NCBI GenBank assembly: GCA_009667805.1 | Contig: CM019065.1 | Coordinates: 156,665,322-156,729,321, forward strand | Direction: 5' to 3' | DNA from: Leptobrachium leishanense | Lineage: Eukaryota; Chordata; Amphibia; Anura; Megophryidae | Length of the DNA stretch: 64,000 bases | Notes under the pieces: generated by a model | Databases searched by the model: none | What the model was told of the DNA's origin: nothing | Seen by the model: only the letters and a program-made list of their open reading frames with translations | Shown: piece by piece, positions 20,491-32,284 of the stretch | How the letters are laid out: each line of letters begins with the position of its first letter | Numbering within the stretch: the first letter of the stretch is position 1 | Translations under genes and position numbers: made by a program

Positions 20491-22303
20491 CAGGGCCGGC
20501 CCGACCATGGTGCAGGGCGGAGCAGCCGCGCCAGGCGGCAAATTTGATTGGGCGGCATATTTTATCCGCCGGTACCGCTGCAGCACTCTTTTTTTTTTTT
20601 TTCGCGTTGCACTAATTTTTTTTTCTATCTGCACCGGCAGCGGCGGCATCACTCGCACGCCGGCACCGAGCAGTGACCGCGCGCCGACCCGCCCACACAA
20701 GTGATGCGGCCAGCCGATCGACAAAGAGCGGGATTAAGACGTGGCTGGCACTTCCGGCTGGTGGCCATCTGAGCTGGCCGTACTTCGCATCGGCTCCGAG
20801 TGGGGCTTGAGTCGGGCACGTGGGCGGACCTGAAACAACATTCCTGTGGTGACCGGCGGATTTTCCGGATTACCGAGACCACGATGAGCGCAGCAGAGCC
20901 TCGGACCGTGAAAAAAAAGGGAGAAAAAAAAACCTAAGAAAAAAAACGCGGCTAGCAATTGGGTGGGCGTCTGGCAGCTGAGATCGCTGGAGGTTTCCTC
21001 CCGAGTCCCGCCAGCACCACCTTCATCCAGGGCCGGACAGGAGGAATCCCGGGAGGCTAGGTTTTCTTTCTTTTATTGTACCTAAAGAGTTTTAAGCGTT
21101 TTGTTCGGCGGCTCATCGGCTTGCCAGTAACTTAGTGCAAGGGTGGGGGCGCCCCCCAAGCTGAGAGGGGGGTTTGTATGGCACCTGTCCCAGCACAGAT
21201 ACAAGCAACCAGGCAGCCGCTGAAGCCGCCTGCTTGCACGCGGGCCGGCACGCGGCAGGCTGCCTGCAAGACATCCGTTCCAGCTGGGGATGGCCAAGGG
21301 TGCCATGTGTGTGTGTGGACGTGTTATGTGTCCCCCCAGTGTGTGTGCCCATGTTATGTGTCCCCCCAGTGTGTGTGCCCGTGTTATGTGTCCCCCAGTG
21401 TGTGTGCCGAGTTGTGTCCCTCAGTGTGTGTGTCTGTGTTATGTGTCCCTCAGTGTGTGTGTCTGTTATGTGTCCCTCAGTGTGTGTGTCTGTTATGTGT
21501 CCCCCAGTCTGTGTGCCCGAGTTATGCATCCCTCAGCGTGTGTGTCCGTGTTATGCGTCCCTCAGTGTGTGTGTCCGTGTTATGCGTCCCTCAGTGTGTG
21601 TGTACGTCCGTGTTATGCATCCCTCAGTGTGTGTCCGTGTTATGCGTCCCTCAGTGTGTATGTCCGTGTTATGCGTCCCTCAGTGTGTGTGTCCGTGTTA
21701 TGTGTCCCTCAGTGTGTGTGTCTGTTATGTGTCCCTCAGTGTGTGTGTCTGTTATGTGTCCCCCAGTCTGTGTGCCCGAGTTATGCATCCCTCAGTGTGT
21801 GTCCGTGTTATGCGTCCCTCAGTGTGTATGTCCGTGTTATGCGTCCCTCAGTGTGTATGTCCGTGTTATGAGTCCCTCAGTGTGTGTGTCCGTGTTATGC
21901 GTCCCTCAGTGTGTGTGTCCGTCCGTGTTATGCATCCCTCAGTGTGTGTCCGTGTTATGCGTCCCTCAGTGTGTATGTCCGTGTTATGCGTCCCTCAGTG
22001 TGTACCCCTGATATGTCTGCCCACACCTAACACAGGCGGCATAGCACGGGCACACACACACACTGAGGGACACATAACACGCGCACACACACACACTGAG
22101 GGACACATAACACGGACACACACACTGAGGGACACATAACACGGACACACACGTAATAATTTACAATGCTAAAATACAGTTTTCCCGAGTCTTGTTGCTG
22201 TGGCCTCTGTGATACTCTCATACACACCGACACTGCATTTTTTTTTGGGGGGGCAGCAATTCATCCTTTGCTCCAGGCAGCACAATGGCTTGGGCCGGCC
22301 CTG
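20491..22303. mobile_element. Non-autonomous hAT element (1.8 kb) with foldback array
   Basis: Termini CAGGGCCGGCCC and GGGCCGGCCCTG are flanked by an exact 8-bp duplication AGTAGAGA (20483-20490, 22304-22311), diagnostic of hAT superfamily insertion. No transposase is encoded. The left part (20491-21290) is GC-rich with A-runs, the centre is a 30-bp minisatellite, and the right end carries one unit of the minisatellite shared with 28960, 31500 and 51395. Long apparent ORFs across it derive from the periodic array. Confidence 0.85.
21300..22152. repeat. About 30-bp minisatellite that inverts on itself
   Basis: From 21300 to about 22010, units of the type GTGTGTGTCCGTGTTATG + CGTCCCTCA are repeated some 25 times. 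From about 22050 to 22152 four units run in the opposite orientation (CTGAGGGACACATAACACGG). The two arms can pair as a hairpin across about 40 bp of spacer. Confidence 0.85.
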
Positions 22304-22311
22304 AGTAGAGA

Positions 22312-23168
22312 GTGCAAGAAAAGGTGCAGTGAGAGAGGGCGCACACAACAGACAGCACAAGAAAGAGTGTGAAAGTGAGGGACTGTGTGAGAGAGTTTGA
22401 GAAAGTGAGTATGTAAACCATGAAAGAGTGCAAGTGAATGTGTCAGTGAGTAATTGAGTATATGTGAGCGAGTTGAGTCAGCGGGTGAGTGTTTGAGCGA
22501 AAGTGAGTGCGTTTTGCTTTGACATTTGCAGAGGTAGCTAATATTAATTTCCTCAATTTCCCCAGTCTGAGGTCCGGAGCATGTACAGAGTTTCACGTGC
22601 ACAGTTTGTGCTAGTTCATGTGAAGCTTTGATGGGTGGAGTAGTGGATGAGGAGGAGGCAGGGAATATACAGGAAGTCGGAGCTGAAGAAACACCCCTAG
22701 CAGAGGGGCCAGAGAAGATGAAATGACAGGGTTTAAAGCAAGAAAATACCTTTTTTTTTTTACACATTTTTAAAACTTTTGAGTTATTCTAGTTGGTCTG
22801 TAGGTATAAAATATGCCTGAAGGTCTATTTTAGATATTACCCTTTAACCTGAAATTATTATTTTGGAGTTTTATGGAGATAATTTGTTGTGTTTGGTATG
22901 TTGTTTGGTAGGCAATGGTTAACAGCACCTTTTATTGAGTATGTATGTGTTACAGGGAAAGTTCAAAATTGGGTAAACCTAGGTAGTGCCCTGTGAAGTC
23001 ACAATAAATATTTGAGTTATATCTGGATTCTAGCAAAATTACATTATATCAGATTTGAGTATGTGTTTGTTACGTGTGAAATTATAATTGTTAACTGAGG
23101 GATAGAAATCTTGTTGAGTACCTACACTTCTTTTTTAAGGACTTGACACTTGTCAAGGGGATGCTGAG
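22312..23168 (+). other. Intron, GA/GT-rich then AT-rich
   Basis: 22312-22520 is simple purine/GT-rich sequence (GTGAG-like runs). The rest is AT-rich without recognised features. The part next to 23172 may be decayed gag region of the gypsy element. Confidence 0.4.
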
Positions 23169-23171
23169 TTG

Positions 23172-23497
23172 GGCCGGAGGCACACTAGGCATTTTCTTTA
23201 ACGCACTAGCGTGCGTTAAAGAAAACGTTAATGCACCGGCCCCCCTCGACGCCCACCTGCCCCCCTCCACAAGGCTGCAAAGTGCGATCCTCCTACGGAG
23301 GATCGCGCTTTGCAGCCCCGTCGACGCGCATCCTAGCGCATCGACAGTGATGATCGCTAGGTGCACGCATGCTACGCGCGCACTAAGTGCGCGCGCGCAA
23401 ACATGTGACCGGCTCCGTCCGCGGCATCACAACGCTGCGACGGGTGCCGGTAACGCACGCTAGTGCGCACAAGAGGACGCCTAGTGTGCCTCCGGCC
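23172..23497. mobile_element. MITE with 19-bp perfect terminal repeats
   Basis: GGCCGGAGGCACACTAGGC at the left and its exact complement at the right end. The right flank is TAA and the left flank TTG. 326 bp. It includes a second inverted pair, ACTTTGCAGCC-type (GGCTGCAAAGTGCGATCCTC against GAGGATCGCGCTTTGCAGCC, 23271-23319). It lies just upstream of, or inside, the 5' part of the gypsy element. Confidence 0.75.
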
Positions 23498-23730
23498 TAA
23501 GGACACAGCCGCCGTAAAACAGGAAGAGGCTGAGACGGGACCCCAGTAGCCCGTTACCATGTGTCCCACCGATCCCAGCATACCCCAGTCAGAACTCCGA
23601 AACCGCGAAGACACAATCATCCTACTAACACTTCCAGACAGCAGGGTATGGTGTCCAGTAATGAAGTTCTGAGAACCTCTACTATAAAGTACAGTAAGTT
23701 ATTTACCACCACAACAGCAAGCTAAACTGC

Positions 23731-24506
23731 TAGATCGGATTGGAAGACGGTGCCTTGTCCGCTGCCGACTTGAAGATGTCGCCATTGAAGCATTGTGGGA
23801 CACTGGGGCACAAGCCAGCATTGTGAATGATGTTTGGAGAAAACAATATCTCCCACACACCACCATCTGACCCATTGCAGAACTGCTTGGATCTGGAACT
23901 CTGACTGGACTAGCAGCTAACTAGACAGAAATTCCATTTCTTGGATGGATTGAGGTGAGATTTCAATTGGACTATGAGCCAGCATCAGCAGAGACACTGA
24001 CAGTCCCAATTTTAGTTTCAAGGGACACTAAAGTGGCTGAAGATCCAATTAATGGGTTCAATGTAATTGAAGAATTAGTCAGTCAAGAGAAGATGGTAGC
24101 AGGAACATCAGCCAGGGTTATACAGATGATGAGCATCGCATTTTCAGTAACAGCAAAGACAGCTGAAACCATGCTAAAACTCATGCAGGCTCCAGCTGAA
24201 CGTTATGATAGAGGCATTGTGAGAACAGGGCAGAAGAAAATAGTCCTACCCACAGACCATATTACCTCTATTCATGCTCGTGCCCATGTGGGAGTTATAA
24301 CCAAAAGCCAAGAGATGCTCTTTGTTCCATCCGAACTGTGTCCAATACCAGAAGGTTTGGCCATCAGTGAAGTGGTAGTAGCTGTTCACAAGGGAAGTCC
24401 AATTTATGTACCCATCCCTATTGCAAATACCACCAAGCATGATATCACATTAGACCAACGTTGTCTCCTGGGTCATGGGTCAAGAATGTCATGTTTTCGC
24501 CTTTGA
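23731..24506 (+). pseudogene. Gypsy aspartic protease and linker to RT
   Basis: The frame at 23731-23869 gives VRCRLEDVAIEALWDTGAQA with the aspartic protease motif D-T-G-A, then a stop. A second open frame (23955-24506) continues with a segment that includes VPILVSRD and later NTTKHDITLDQRCLLG, typical of the region between protease and RT. The stop and the frame change show decay. Confidence 0.7.
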
Positions 24507-24507
24507 T

Positions 24508-26233
24508 GATGATGATGATATTGGTTGCATCCCATCTCTCAACATGCACATCACTCTGAAAGATACCACACTTGCCCAAAAGACATACATGTCCGTTCCA
24601 AAACCCCTCCATCAAGAAGCGAAGGAGTATATCCAAGACCTGCTAAACAAGGGATGGATAACTCCGTCAAGATCGCCATATTCTGTGTCAGGAAGAAGGA
24701 TGGAAGTCTGAGGCTCTGCTGTGACAGGGAATTGAACAGAAAGTCAGTGCCTGATCGCCACCCAATTCCAAGAGTATAGGACATTTTGGACTCCTTTAGT
24801 GGCAGCTCGTGGTTCTCTGTTCTTGACCAAGGGAAGGCCTATCATCAGGGATTCCTAGACACTGAAAGTCGCCCATTAACCGCCTTCATTACTCCATGGG
24901 GACTTTATCAGTGAGTCCGTATCCCATTTGGGCTCAGCTCAGCTCCTGCCGAGTTCCAATGGAGTATGGAAGATTGTCTTTCAGGTCTGAGAGATGTTAT
25001 CTGCCTATCTTACTTGGATGACAATCTCGTTCATAGCAGTATGTTCGAAGATCACTTGAAGCATGTTCAGACTGTATTACGACGGTACCAGCAACATGGA
25101 GTCAAGCTAACTCCTAGGAAGTGCAAACTATTCAAGAGAAAGTGAGGTTTCTGGGAAAGATGGTCTCGGGAGAAGGTTACATGATGGATCCAGCTGAGAT
25201 TGCACCAGTACAGAAATTAAAAGAAAAAAAGCCTCAAACAATAGAAGATTTGAGAAAGATGCTGGGATTTCTCTCGTACTACCGGTCCTACATTCCAAAC
25301 TTCTCCAGAATTGCCGAGCCCTTATATGAATTGCTATCTCTGACCCCATCGGGGCAAAAGGGGGAAAATACAGTGTTGGTACAGGAGGGAACCCCCCAGG
25401 CAAGGAAGAAGGGACGAACAACCAAGCAGCAAGGACATCTACCATCCCGCAGACCTATTAGCTGGACGAACAGCCATCAGGGAATTCTAAACCAGCTCAA
25501 TGACCATTTGTTGAAACCACCTGTCCTGGGATATGCAGATTTCACACAGCCTTTCGTGTTACACTGTGATGCATCACAGGAAGGTCTTGGAGCAGTGTTA
25601 TACCAAAGGCAAGGAGGCAAAATGGTAGTGATTGCGTATGGCTCCAGAACGCTGACACCACTGGAGAAGAATTACTACATGCATTCTGGGAAATTTGAAT
25701 TCCTGGCGTTGAAATGGGCCATTTGTGAAAGATTCAGGGAATATCTGTACCACACAACCTCATTCGTGGTGTATACGGACAACAACCCTCTCACCTATAT
25801 CCTCACTACAGCCAAATTTAATGCCACAGGTCACCGGTGGGTAGCAGAACTTGCAGATTTTAACTTCACTATTCGATACCGTCCAGGCAAGTCAAATGCG
25901 GATGCAGATAGTCTATCCCGAATGCCGCTAGAGATAAATGACTACATGAATCAATGTACTGAAGAAATCAAACAGGATATCATCAGCTCTTCAATACTGG
26001 GAATATCTGTAGAGTTGGAAGAACCGTCCCAGGGGATAAGAACAGTTTTCACAAGTGCACTGGAACAACATGCAACCCCTAGTACAGCTACTAGTCCCCT
26101 GACTATGGAGCAGATTCAAAAGTTCCAAGAAAAAGACCATCATAGGAAGAGTTCTGAGATACAAGTAAATAAAATCAGCATCCAGGAAACAAAGTTCAGA
26201 AGGCAGAACATCCAGATGTCCAGTCATTACTGA
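24508..26233 (+). pseudogene. Gypsy reverse transcriptase and RNase H, broken
   Basis: RT blocks in order: EAKEYIQDLLNKGWITPSRS (near 24618), DRHPIPRV (24757), a stop at 24778, LDQGKAYHQGFL (24823), TPWGLY then a stop, PFGLSSAPAEFQ (24928), and the catalytic SYLDDNLVHS (25010). The frame 25121-26233 adds FLGKMVSGEGY, LGFLSYYRSYIPNFSRIAEP, the RNase H start LHCDASQEGLGAVLYQ and TDNNPLTYIL, and RPGKSNADADSLSR. The order and spacing are those of Ty3/gypsy pol. Confidence 0.8.
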
Positions 26234-26253
26234 AACAATGGACAAAACTGTAT

Positions 26254-27329
26254 GTGAACAAAGATGGAGTGTTATGTAGAAAAACGTCAGAACGAGATCA
26301 ACTTATCCTGCCCAAAGAGTACCACCCACTCATATTCAAAGAATTACAGCAAGAGATGGGACACCTTGGTGTTGAAAGGACACTCACTTTGATTAGAGAC
26401 AGATACTACTGGCAACACATGCAGAAGGATGTGGAACACTTTGTGACCAGAGTCTGTGAATGTCTAAGAAGAAGAAGCCCAATAAGCCTACTAGAGCACC
26501 GTTGTCTTCCATTACCACAACCTATCCATTTGAAATGATATCCATTGACTTCCTGCACTTGGAGACATGTAAACAAGAATCAGCCCTAGTAGTCATGGAT
26601 CACTACAACCGGTTCGCACAGGCCTATGCCACAAAGAACAAAGCTGCCAAGACTGTATTGGAGAAGGTCTTTAATGATTTTGCACTCAAGTTTGGGTTCC
26701 CAAGCAAGATCCATCAGGATATGGCCAAGTTGAAAAGGTTCAACAGGACAATGCTATCAATGTTGAGAACTCTGACAGAAAAAGAGAAGACAGACGGCAA
26801 GAACTAATTGGGAAACGTCGTACGTGCTTATAATTCCACACGCAGTGAGGCTACTGTATACTAACTGTATTATCTACTGTTTGGAAGATCCCCAAAACTT
26901 CCTATTGAAATTCTGTTCAATCACACAGTTGAAGAAAAACAAGAAACGTATCAAGACTACGTAACAGACTGGCGAAAGAGAATGAGTGAAGCCTACCGCA
27001 TTGCATCCACAGCAGCCAACAAAGAAGCAACAAGAGGAAAAGAATACTATGATAGAAGAATCCATGGGAATGATTTGCAACCTGGTGGTCTAGTGCTTGT
27101 TCGCAACTTAACTGAAAGAGAAGGACCTGGGAAAATTCGATCCTATTGGGAAGAGAAAGTTCACATAGTTGTACAAAGAAAAAGCAAAGAAAGCCCTGTT
27201 TATGAAATCAGACCAGAAAATGGCGAAGGTAGTAGAACTAGAGTAATCCACAGAAATCTGTTAATGCCATGTGATTACTTACCACTGGAAAAACCTGAGA
27301 AAGAAAGCCAAAGAAAAATGATTCCTTGA
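26254..27329 (+). pseudogene. Gypsy integrase remnants
   Basis: The zinc-binding region is present as GHLGVERTLTLIRDRYYWQH with a later C-E-C. The core is partly recognisable (FEMISIDFLHLE, VVMDHYNRFAQAYATKNK, FPSKIHQDM). The second Asp/Asn-Gly region and the catalytic Glu region are lost to rearrangement. A C-terminal part (26982-27329) has VHIVVQRKSKESPVYEIRPE, a chromodomain-free integrase tail. Downstream ORF 27326-27772 is a hydrophilic tail of the same polyprotein. Confidence 0.65.
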
Positions 27330-28094
27330 AGGAAAGTGAAGGAAAGCATAAAACACAGCTTCAATATAATCTGGATAGGGATTCAGATTATACCAACTGG
27401 TATACAGAGTCGAGCCTCAAGAATTCTGGAAATGAAGACTCAATCCTCAACCCGAAAGCTAGAGTTTTCCAACCCCACGTCATCCAACAGTCAAATGAAT
27501 CCCTACCGCCAGCTGATGAAGAGGTATCGATACCATTTAATGAAGATTTACACGTTGACAGACATAGTGAATGTGAAGATCAAGTTCACCAGCCAACATT
27601 TGACGCAGAACAATCTTCTGATGAAGAACGAGAAAACCCTGTACAATCACCTAGATCATACCCACAGAGAGAGAGACGCCAATCCAAGAATGTTGATTTA
27701 GGAAACCTTAGGGCAACCTTCTGTGACCCCAAAAGTAGTACCGGTGAAGGACATTCACACAACACATTGTAGTTCAGGCTTTTGGAGACCATGGAATACA
27801 ATGGACTCACAGACTGCTTATTAAAGTGCACCAGGAGCCTTATCCATGACCCTTAGTAGACAGTAACTACCAAGTTTAGGATTTATTCCTGCGAATATAT
27901 ATATATATATATATATCGTGTTTATTATTGCAGAATCCACTTGCACATCACAGCAATTTGATGAATTGCATCCCAGATATTTAAGAAACGCAACTTCTAG
28001 ACAGCCAGTTCTTAGTATACACAGATCTAATGTGGTAGTCTGGAAGGAAAAAAAAAAGGGAATATCTGTTCACATTAAATTTTGTGGGGGAGAG

Positions 28095-28510
28095 TGTGGC
28101 ACTCTGTGTCTTAAACACATCACACCCCAAAAGAGAATATAGTATGGAGAACGAAGTATTAAGCATTCAATAAGCATTTTTGTATTTTGTCATTAGCAAC
28201 AAGCCCATAACTGTATTGTCAATAGCTCTGTTGCTGCTGCCGTAACCTCCTACCAGTAGGTGGCGATTGCTGTGTTCTCAGCCACAGGGACTGTGATTTG
28301 TGCCATATGCATGTCTCAGTGGTTTAGTAGTTCTGAGACAGCCATTGAATGCAGTGGAAGAGAATCAGAGCATCCAGAATAAAACCCTGAGTTATTTCAC
28401 TGTTTCAGAATGAAAAAAAAATAATCAAAAATAAATGCGAACAAGCTCCGTCTCTTGATTCCACAAATACACCAGAGGCAGCCAGGGATTCCATCCTAGG
28501 GTATGTAACA
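28095..28510 (+). mobile_element. 3' LTR of the gypsy element
   Basis: Begins TGTGGCACTCTG after the purine tract GTGGGGGAGAG and ends GGGTATGTAACA. It contains AATAAAACCCTGAG (polyadenylation signal) near 28379. 416 bp. No 5' partner lies in the window. Confidence 0.65.
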
Positions 28511-28514
28511 AACA

Positions 28515-28930
28515 TGTGTGTGTGAGCAGGGATGGGGTGTGAGAGCAGGGATGGGGTGTGAGAGCAGGGATGGGGTGTGTGTGAGCAGGGATGGGGTGAG
28601 TGTGAGCAGGGATGGTGTGCGTGTGAGCAGGGATGGTGTGCGTGTGTGGGAGAGCAGGGATTGGGTGTGTGTTCAGGGACAGCGTGTGTGTGTGAGCAGG
28701 GATGGGGTGCGTGTGTATGAGCAGGGATGGTGCGTGTGTATGAGCAGGGATGGGGTGCGTGTGTATGAGCAGGGAAGGGGTATGTGTGTGTGAGTAGGGA
28801 CGGGTGCGTGTGGGTATGCAGGGACGGGGTGTGTGAGAGCAGGGATGAAGTGCGTGTGTGTGAGCAGGGGTGGTGTGAGTGAGCAGGAGTGTGTGAGCAG
28901 GGGTGGTGTGTGAGAGCAGGGGTGGTGTGA
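28515..28930 (+). repeat. About 20-bp minisatellite (GTGAGCAGGGATGGGGTGTG)n
   Basis: Some twenty imperfect units directly follow the gypsy LTR. All apparent ORFs here are periodic artefacts. Confidence 0.85.
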
Positions 28931-28959
28931 GATGAAATTAACTGGGGAGAAATTTACTG

Positions 28960-29070
28960 GGGGGCTGTGGAGCTCTGATACATTCATACACACGGCACAT
29001 TACTGTGAGTTTTATTGCTGTGAAGCTCTGTGATACGCTCATACACACTGCACATTACTGTTGTTGCAAT
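28960..29070 (-). repeat. hAT-associated minisatellite fragment
   Basis: On the minus strand two units of GTGTGTATGAGCGTATCACA ... CAGCAATAAAACTCACAGTA are present. The same unit lies inside hAT-like sequences at 22186, 31500 and 51395. Confidence 0.65.
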
Positions 29071-30935
29071 ATCAGCACAGGAGCTGACAGCGGTGCAGAA
29101 TGCCTCTGGCCTCTGTCTTCATGTAGCAGAGGATCTTTCCCCAACAATGGTGGATGTGACAGTTTTCTCCACCGATGTGGCAGAGGGATGGTTTTGCACT
29201 ATCGAGGGAGGATTGCCTTGTGACAGTGGGTGAGACTAAGTTCCCCACTGGCAATTTGCTGGGATGATGGGCAGATGGCCCCCAGCGTGATCCCAGCCAA
29301 GGATGGCTGAGGGAGCTTGAAGGCCTAGATTTGTCTGGGCCAGCAATAGACTCTAGAGTTGTGGGAGAGATTGAAACCCTTCCCACTGTACTTTCAGGAT
29401 GTAGGACAGCTGCCTTAGACCCCCAACTTGTGGTGGAAGCCAACTCAGAGGTCGAGGACCTCATTTTGTTAATGGAGGAGCCTCAGGAGCATCCCACCAG
29501 AGCCTCAGCAGAAGAGCTGATATCAAGAGTGCTGCTGACCTCTGTCCCCAACCCGATGCACCTGATCTTGGCGGAAAGGAGGATGGCCACATGTCAGTGG
29601 AGTAGCCTTAGCAGATTGCCACCATCCCAGAGGAAATCCCACCGGTAGAGTTTCACAGACCTCTGCCCGGAAGTTATGGCAACGCCAGAACCTGTGAGCA
29701 AGGAGGACAGCTTGTTGGAGTTGGTGATTCCCGAGGAGAATTCTGTTCCCCCAGCTGAAGTGCTGGCATCAGGGCCTGGTGCAGTTGGCTTCTGCCCTTA
29801 TTTGGTTGGCCCGGATCTCTGGAGAGAGGAGAACAGAATCCCATCGCCAGCAAAGCTCAACACAGCCCAGGCTGAGGAGCCAGTAGCGGAGCAGAGCGCA
29901 GTGTTCTCTGGATCCAACCACAGGGGGATATCTACATTGCACAATAAATCACAGAAAACCAAATAGCTAAACCATATGAAATATGCAATATTAGGGAAAA
30001 GTGGGTAGGTACAATCTGACTCCTGATAGCCAAGACAAGGTGAGTGACTTGTTTTCAGTTATGCCATATATACATTGCTTTGGTAGGGAGACAAGAAAGA
30101 CTGTAAATGCTGACTGGGTTCTGGGCCTTCAGAGATGCCGTGGAGAGAGAGATGTGGAGAGGAGTCCCAGTGTGTCCACTGGTGAACATTTGGTCTCTGG
30201 ACTGTAATGGCCCACATTACTGCAGTGGATCTTTGGACTCACTGGACAAGAGGGGTGGCTTGCTTCTTCAGGGAGAATAATCAAGTGTGTGAACGCCCTG
30301 TAAAACGCCCAGGTGTGAACCAGGCCTAAGAACCAGTTCCTCAGCCAATGGTACCTTGATAGAGGGTCAGCAAAGGTGGAGAAAGCTGTATCAGCCACCG
30401 GTAGGTATCCAGGCACCGAGGATAGTGGGCTACGCAGTAGAGAGGACCCACTTGTGCAACAACCAGGTAGTCTTGGCCAGGGAAGGTTGATACAGCCCAG
30501 GTGGAGATCGATGGATCACTGGAAGCCTCAGGCAAGGTGATAAGCACAGTAGGATCAGCAAACAAACAGAAAATGAAAAACAAAAATCAGAACTAACAGA
30601 GAAATCAGACAGATTAAGGATCAAAATGGACGCTGACAAGAGGGAGCTGACAGGTAAGGGACAGAAACAGAACAGAATGAGAGAACAGGGAGCAAAGGGA
30701 GAGGCCAGCATAAATGGCTGACTACACAGGTGTGTAATGCGACGCAGCCAGGAAAAGGAAAAGCAGGAATGGCAGAGCCTGGATGTGGAGTTTAGAGGGG
30801 AAGGAAGAAAAGGCGGAATGGAGTAAGTACAAAAGGTGGAACAGGGCAAATGAGAGACGAACAGACAGACATAACAGAGGGAATAGAGGAGGAAAGGGGT
30901 GTAAGTCTCACAATGCCTTGTAGCAGTGCACCCAG
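29071..30935. other. Unassigned TE-like intron sequence
   Basis: There is no recognised domain. Two plus-strand frames (29331-29648, 29676-29966) encode acidic, Pro-rich peptides that could be remnants of an LTR-element gag. A MITE-type end, GTGTGAACCAGGCCTAA, is at about 30312-30328, without a partner in view. 30340-30930 has the look of a degraded LTR (purine-rich minus strand). Confidence 0.3.
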
Positions 30936-31440
30936 AGGGACAAAACCGAAAGAGCTATAAGAATCTATGCTATCGTCGATGACCAGAGCAACCGATCGAT
31001 GGTCAAGTCATAATTCTTTATCCTGTTCAACATACAAGATATGCCTCCCCTACACGCTCCAGACGTGGGCAGGTCAAATAGAGAAAACAGGGAGGAGAGT
31101 AAACAACTATATCAATTGTTCCATGGATGGTAAGGTAGAGATGCCACTCCCCATACTCATCGAGTGTAATCACATGGTGCAAGATAGGTGCAAAATCCCG
31201 ACGCCAGGCGTGGCACGCTACCACCCTCATCTCAAGGCGATAGCTGATCGCATTCCACTACTGGATGAAAGTGCCCAGATCTTGCTGCTACTAGGTAGAA
31301 ACATCATGAGAGCCCATAAAATCTGCGAACAACGGAATGGAAACCAAAATGTTCCATGCGCCCAAAGGTTCAATCTAGGTTGGGTGATAGTAAGCAAAGT
31401 ATGTATTGACAAGGCGCCAGAAAATGTGGAAGCCCAATGA
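30936..31440 (+). pseudogene. BEL/Pao retrotransposon protease-region fragment
   Basis: A first frame gives RIYAIVDDQSNRSMVKS. After a shift, a second frame gives PYTLQTWAG, MPLPILIECNHMVQDRC, EIPTP-like KIPTPGVARYHPHL, ILLLLGRNIMRAHK and RFNLGWVIV. The order DDQSN ... YTL..C.G ... LPTL.EC ... IPTPE.A..H.HL ... LLLGRD ... LGWVI.G is the conserved BEL/Pao protease region between gag and RT. Here the GRD is GRN and there is a frameshift and a stop. It is cut at 31441 by a hAT end. Confidence 0.7.
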
Positions 31441-31441
31441 G

Positions 31442-32281
31442 CAGGGCAGGCCTAAGTCTCTTTGATGCCTGGAGCCATGGATGAAATACTGCCCCCCAAA
31501 AAAACAAGTATGAGGGTATCACAGAGCCTCACAGCAATAAAACTCGCAGTAATGTGCAGTGTGTATGAGCGTATCACAGAATCCACAGCAATAAAACTCC
31601 CAGTAATGTGTGCTGTGTATGAGCATATCACAGAATCCACAGGGCCGGCCCGACCATGATGCCGTTTGGAGCACAACAGGGAACTGAAGCTTTGAATGTC
31701 TATTAAGGGGAGGGAATAGAAAAATGCAAATCCATTCACAATTCACTGTTTAGGGAATAGACCCCCTGATGTGGATGTAATAAGTTGTTGAATCAGTGCT
31801 TTGACTGTCAAAACCTTGATTTAAAAGGGGGGGGCATAAAGTGTTTAAATGCGATATGTGACCATGGCTTATTAATTAATGCCTCACCTCCTGCTCGGCC
31901 TTGAACACAACAGACACAGAGATCATACATTGCTCAGGCTCATTATAAGCACAGATGGACATCAACCCTACGCACTTCTGCACATAATACGCCCCGCCGC
32001 CTGCACATACCTGATCGCTGGCCTTTTGGTGCCGAGAGAGAGACGTGATAAATGCCACCGCAGAATGGATTTGGCCCACACGCGCCTTAATCACGCTCTT
32101 CACAGGCTGCATGTTTGTGGGCGTGGTCAGCCGGTGGCGGTGCTCCAAGATGCCACCTCCAGCGATGGTAAGAAAAATAGTGCAACGGCGTGCCGAAGCA
32201 AGCTTCAAAAATTTGCCACCCTAAAAAATCTGCCGCTTGGAGCCATTGCTTCCAAATGGCACCATGGGTGAGCCGGCCCTG
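31442..32281. mobile_element. Two adjoining hAT-type element ends
   Basis: CAGGGCAGGCC at 31442 begins a segment homologous to the reverse of the right end of the 20491-22303 element, with three units of the shared minisatellite. At 31640 CAGGGCCGGCCCGACCATG begins a left-type end, and 32281 closes with GCCGGCCCTG. No clean 8-bp duplication was found. The flanks CCAATGAG and CCTACAAG agree at 5 of 8 positions. Confidence 0.55.
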
Positions 32282-32284
32282 CCT

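Larger units (their letters stand above)
23505..28510 (+). mobile_element. Decayed Ty3/gypsy retrotransposon with 3' LTR
   Basis: Protease, reverse transcriptase, RNase H, integrase and a 3' LTR follow in Ty3/gypsy order on the plus strand. The 5' LTR and most of gag are missing. Several stops and frameshifts break pol. The left boundary is approximate. Confidence 0.75.

Noticed and set aside
21174..22139. Cys/Val/Pro-rich ORFs of up to 321 codons
   Set aside because: Translation of the TG-rich minisatellite inside the hAT element.
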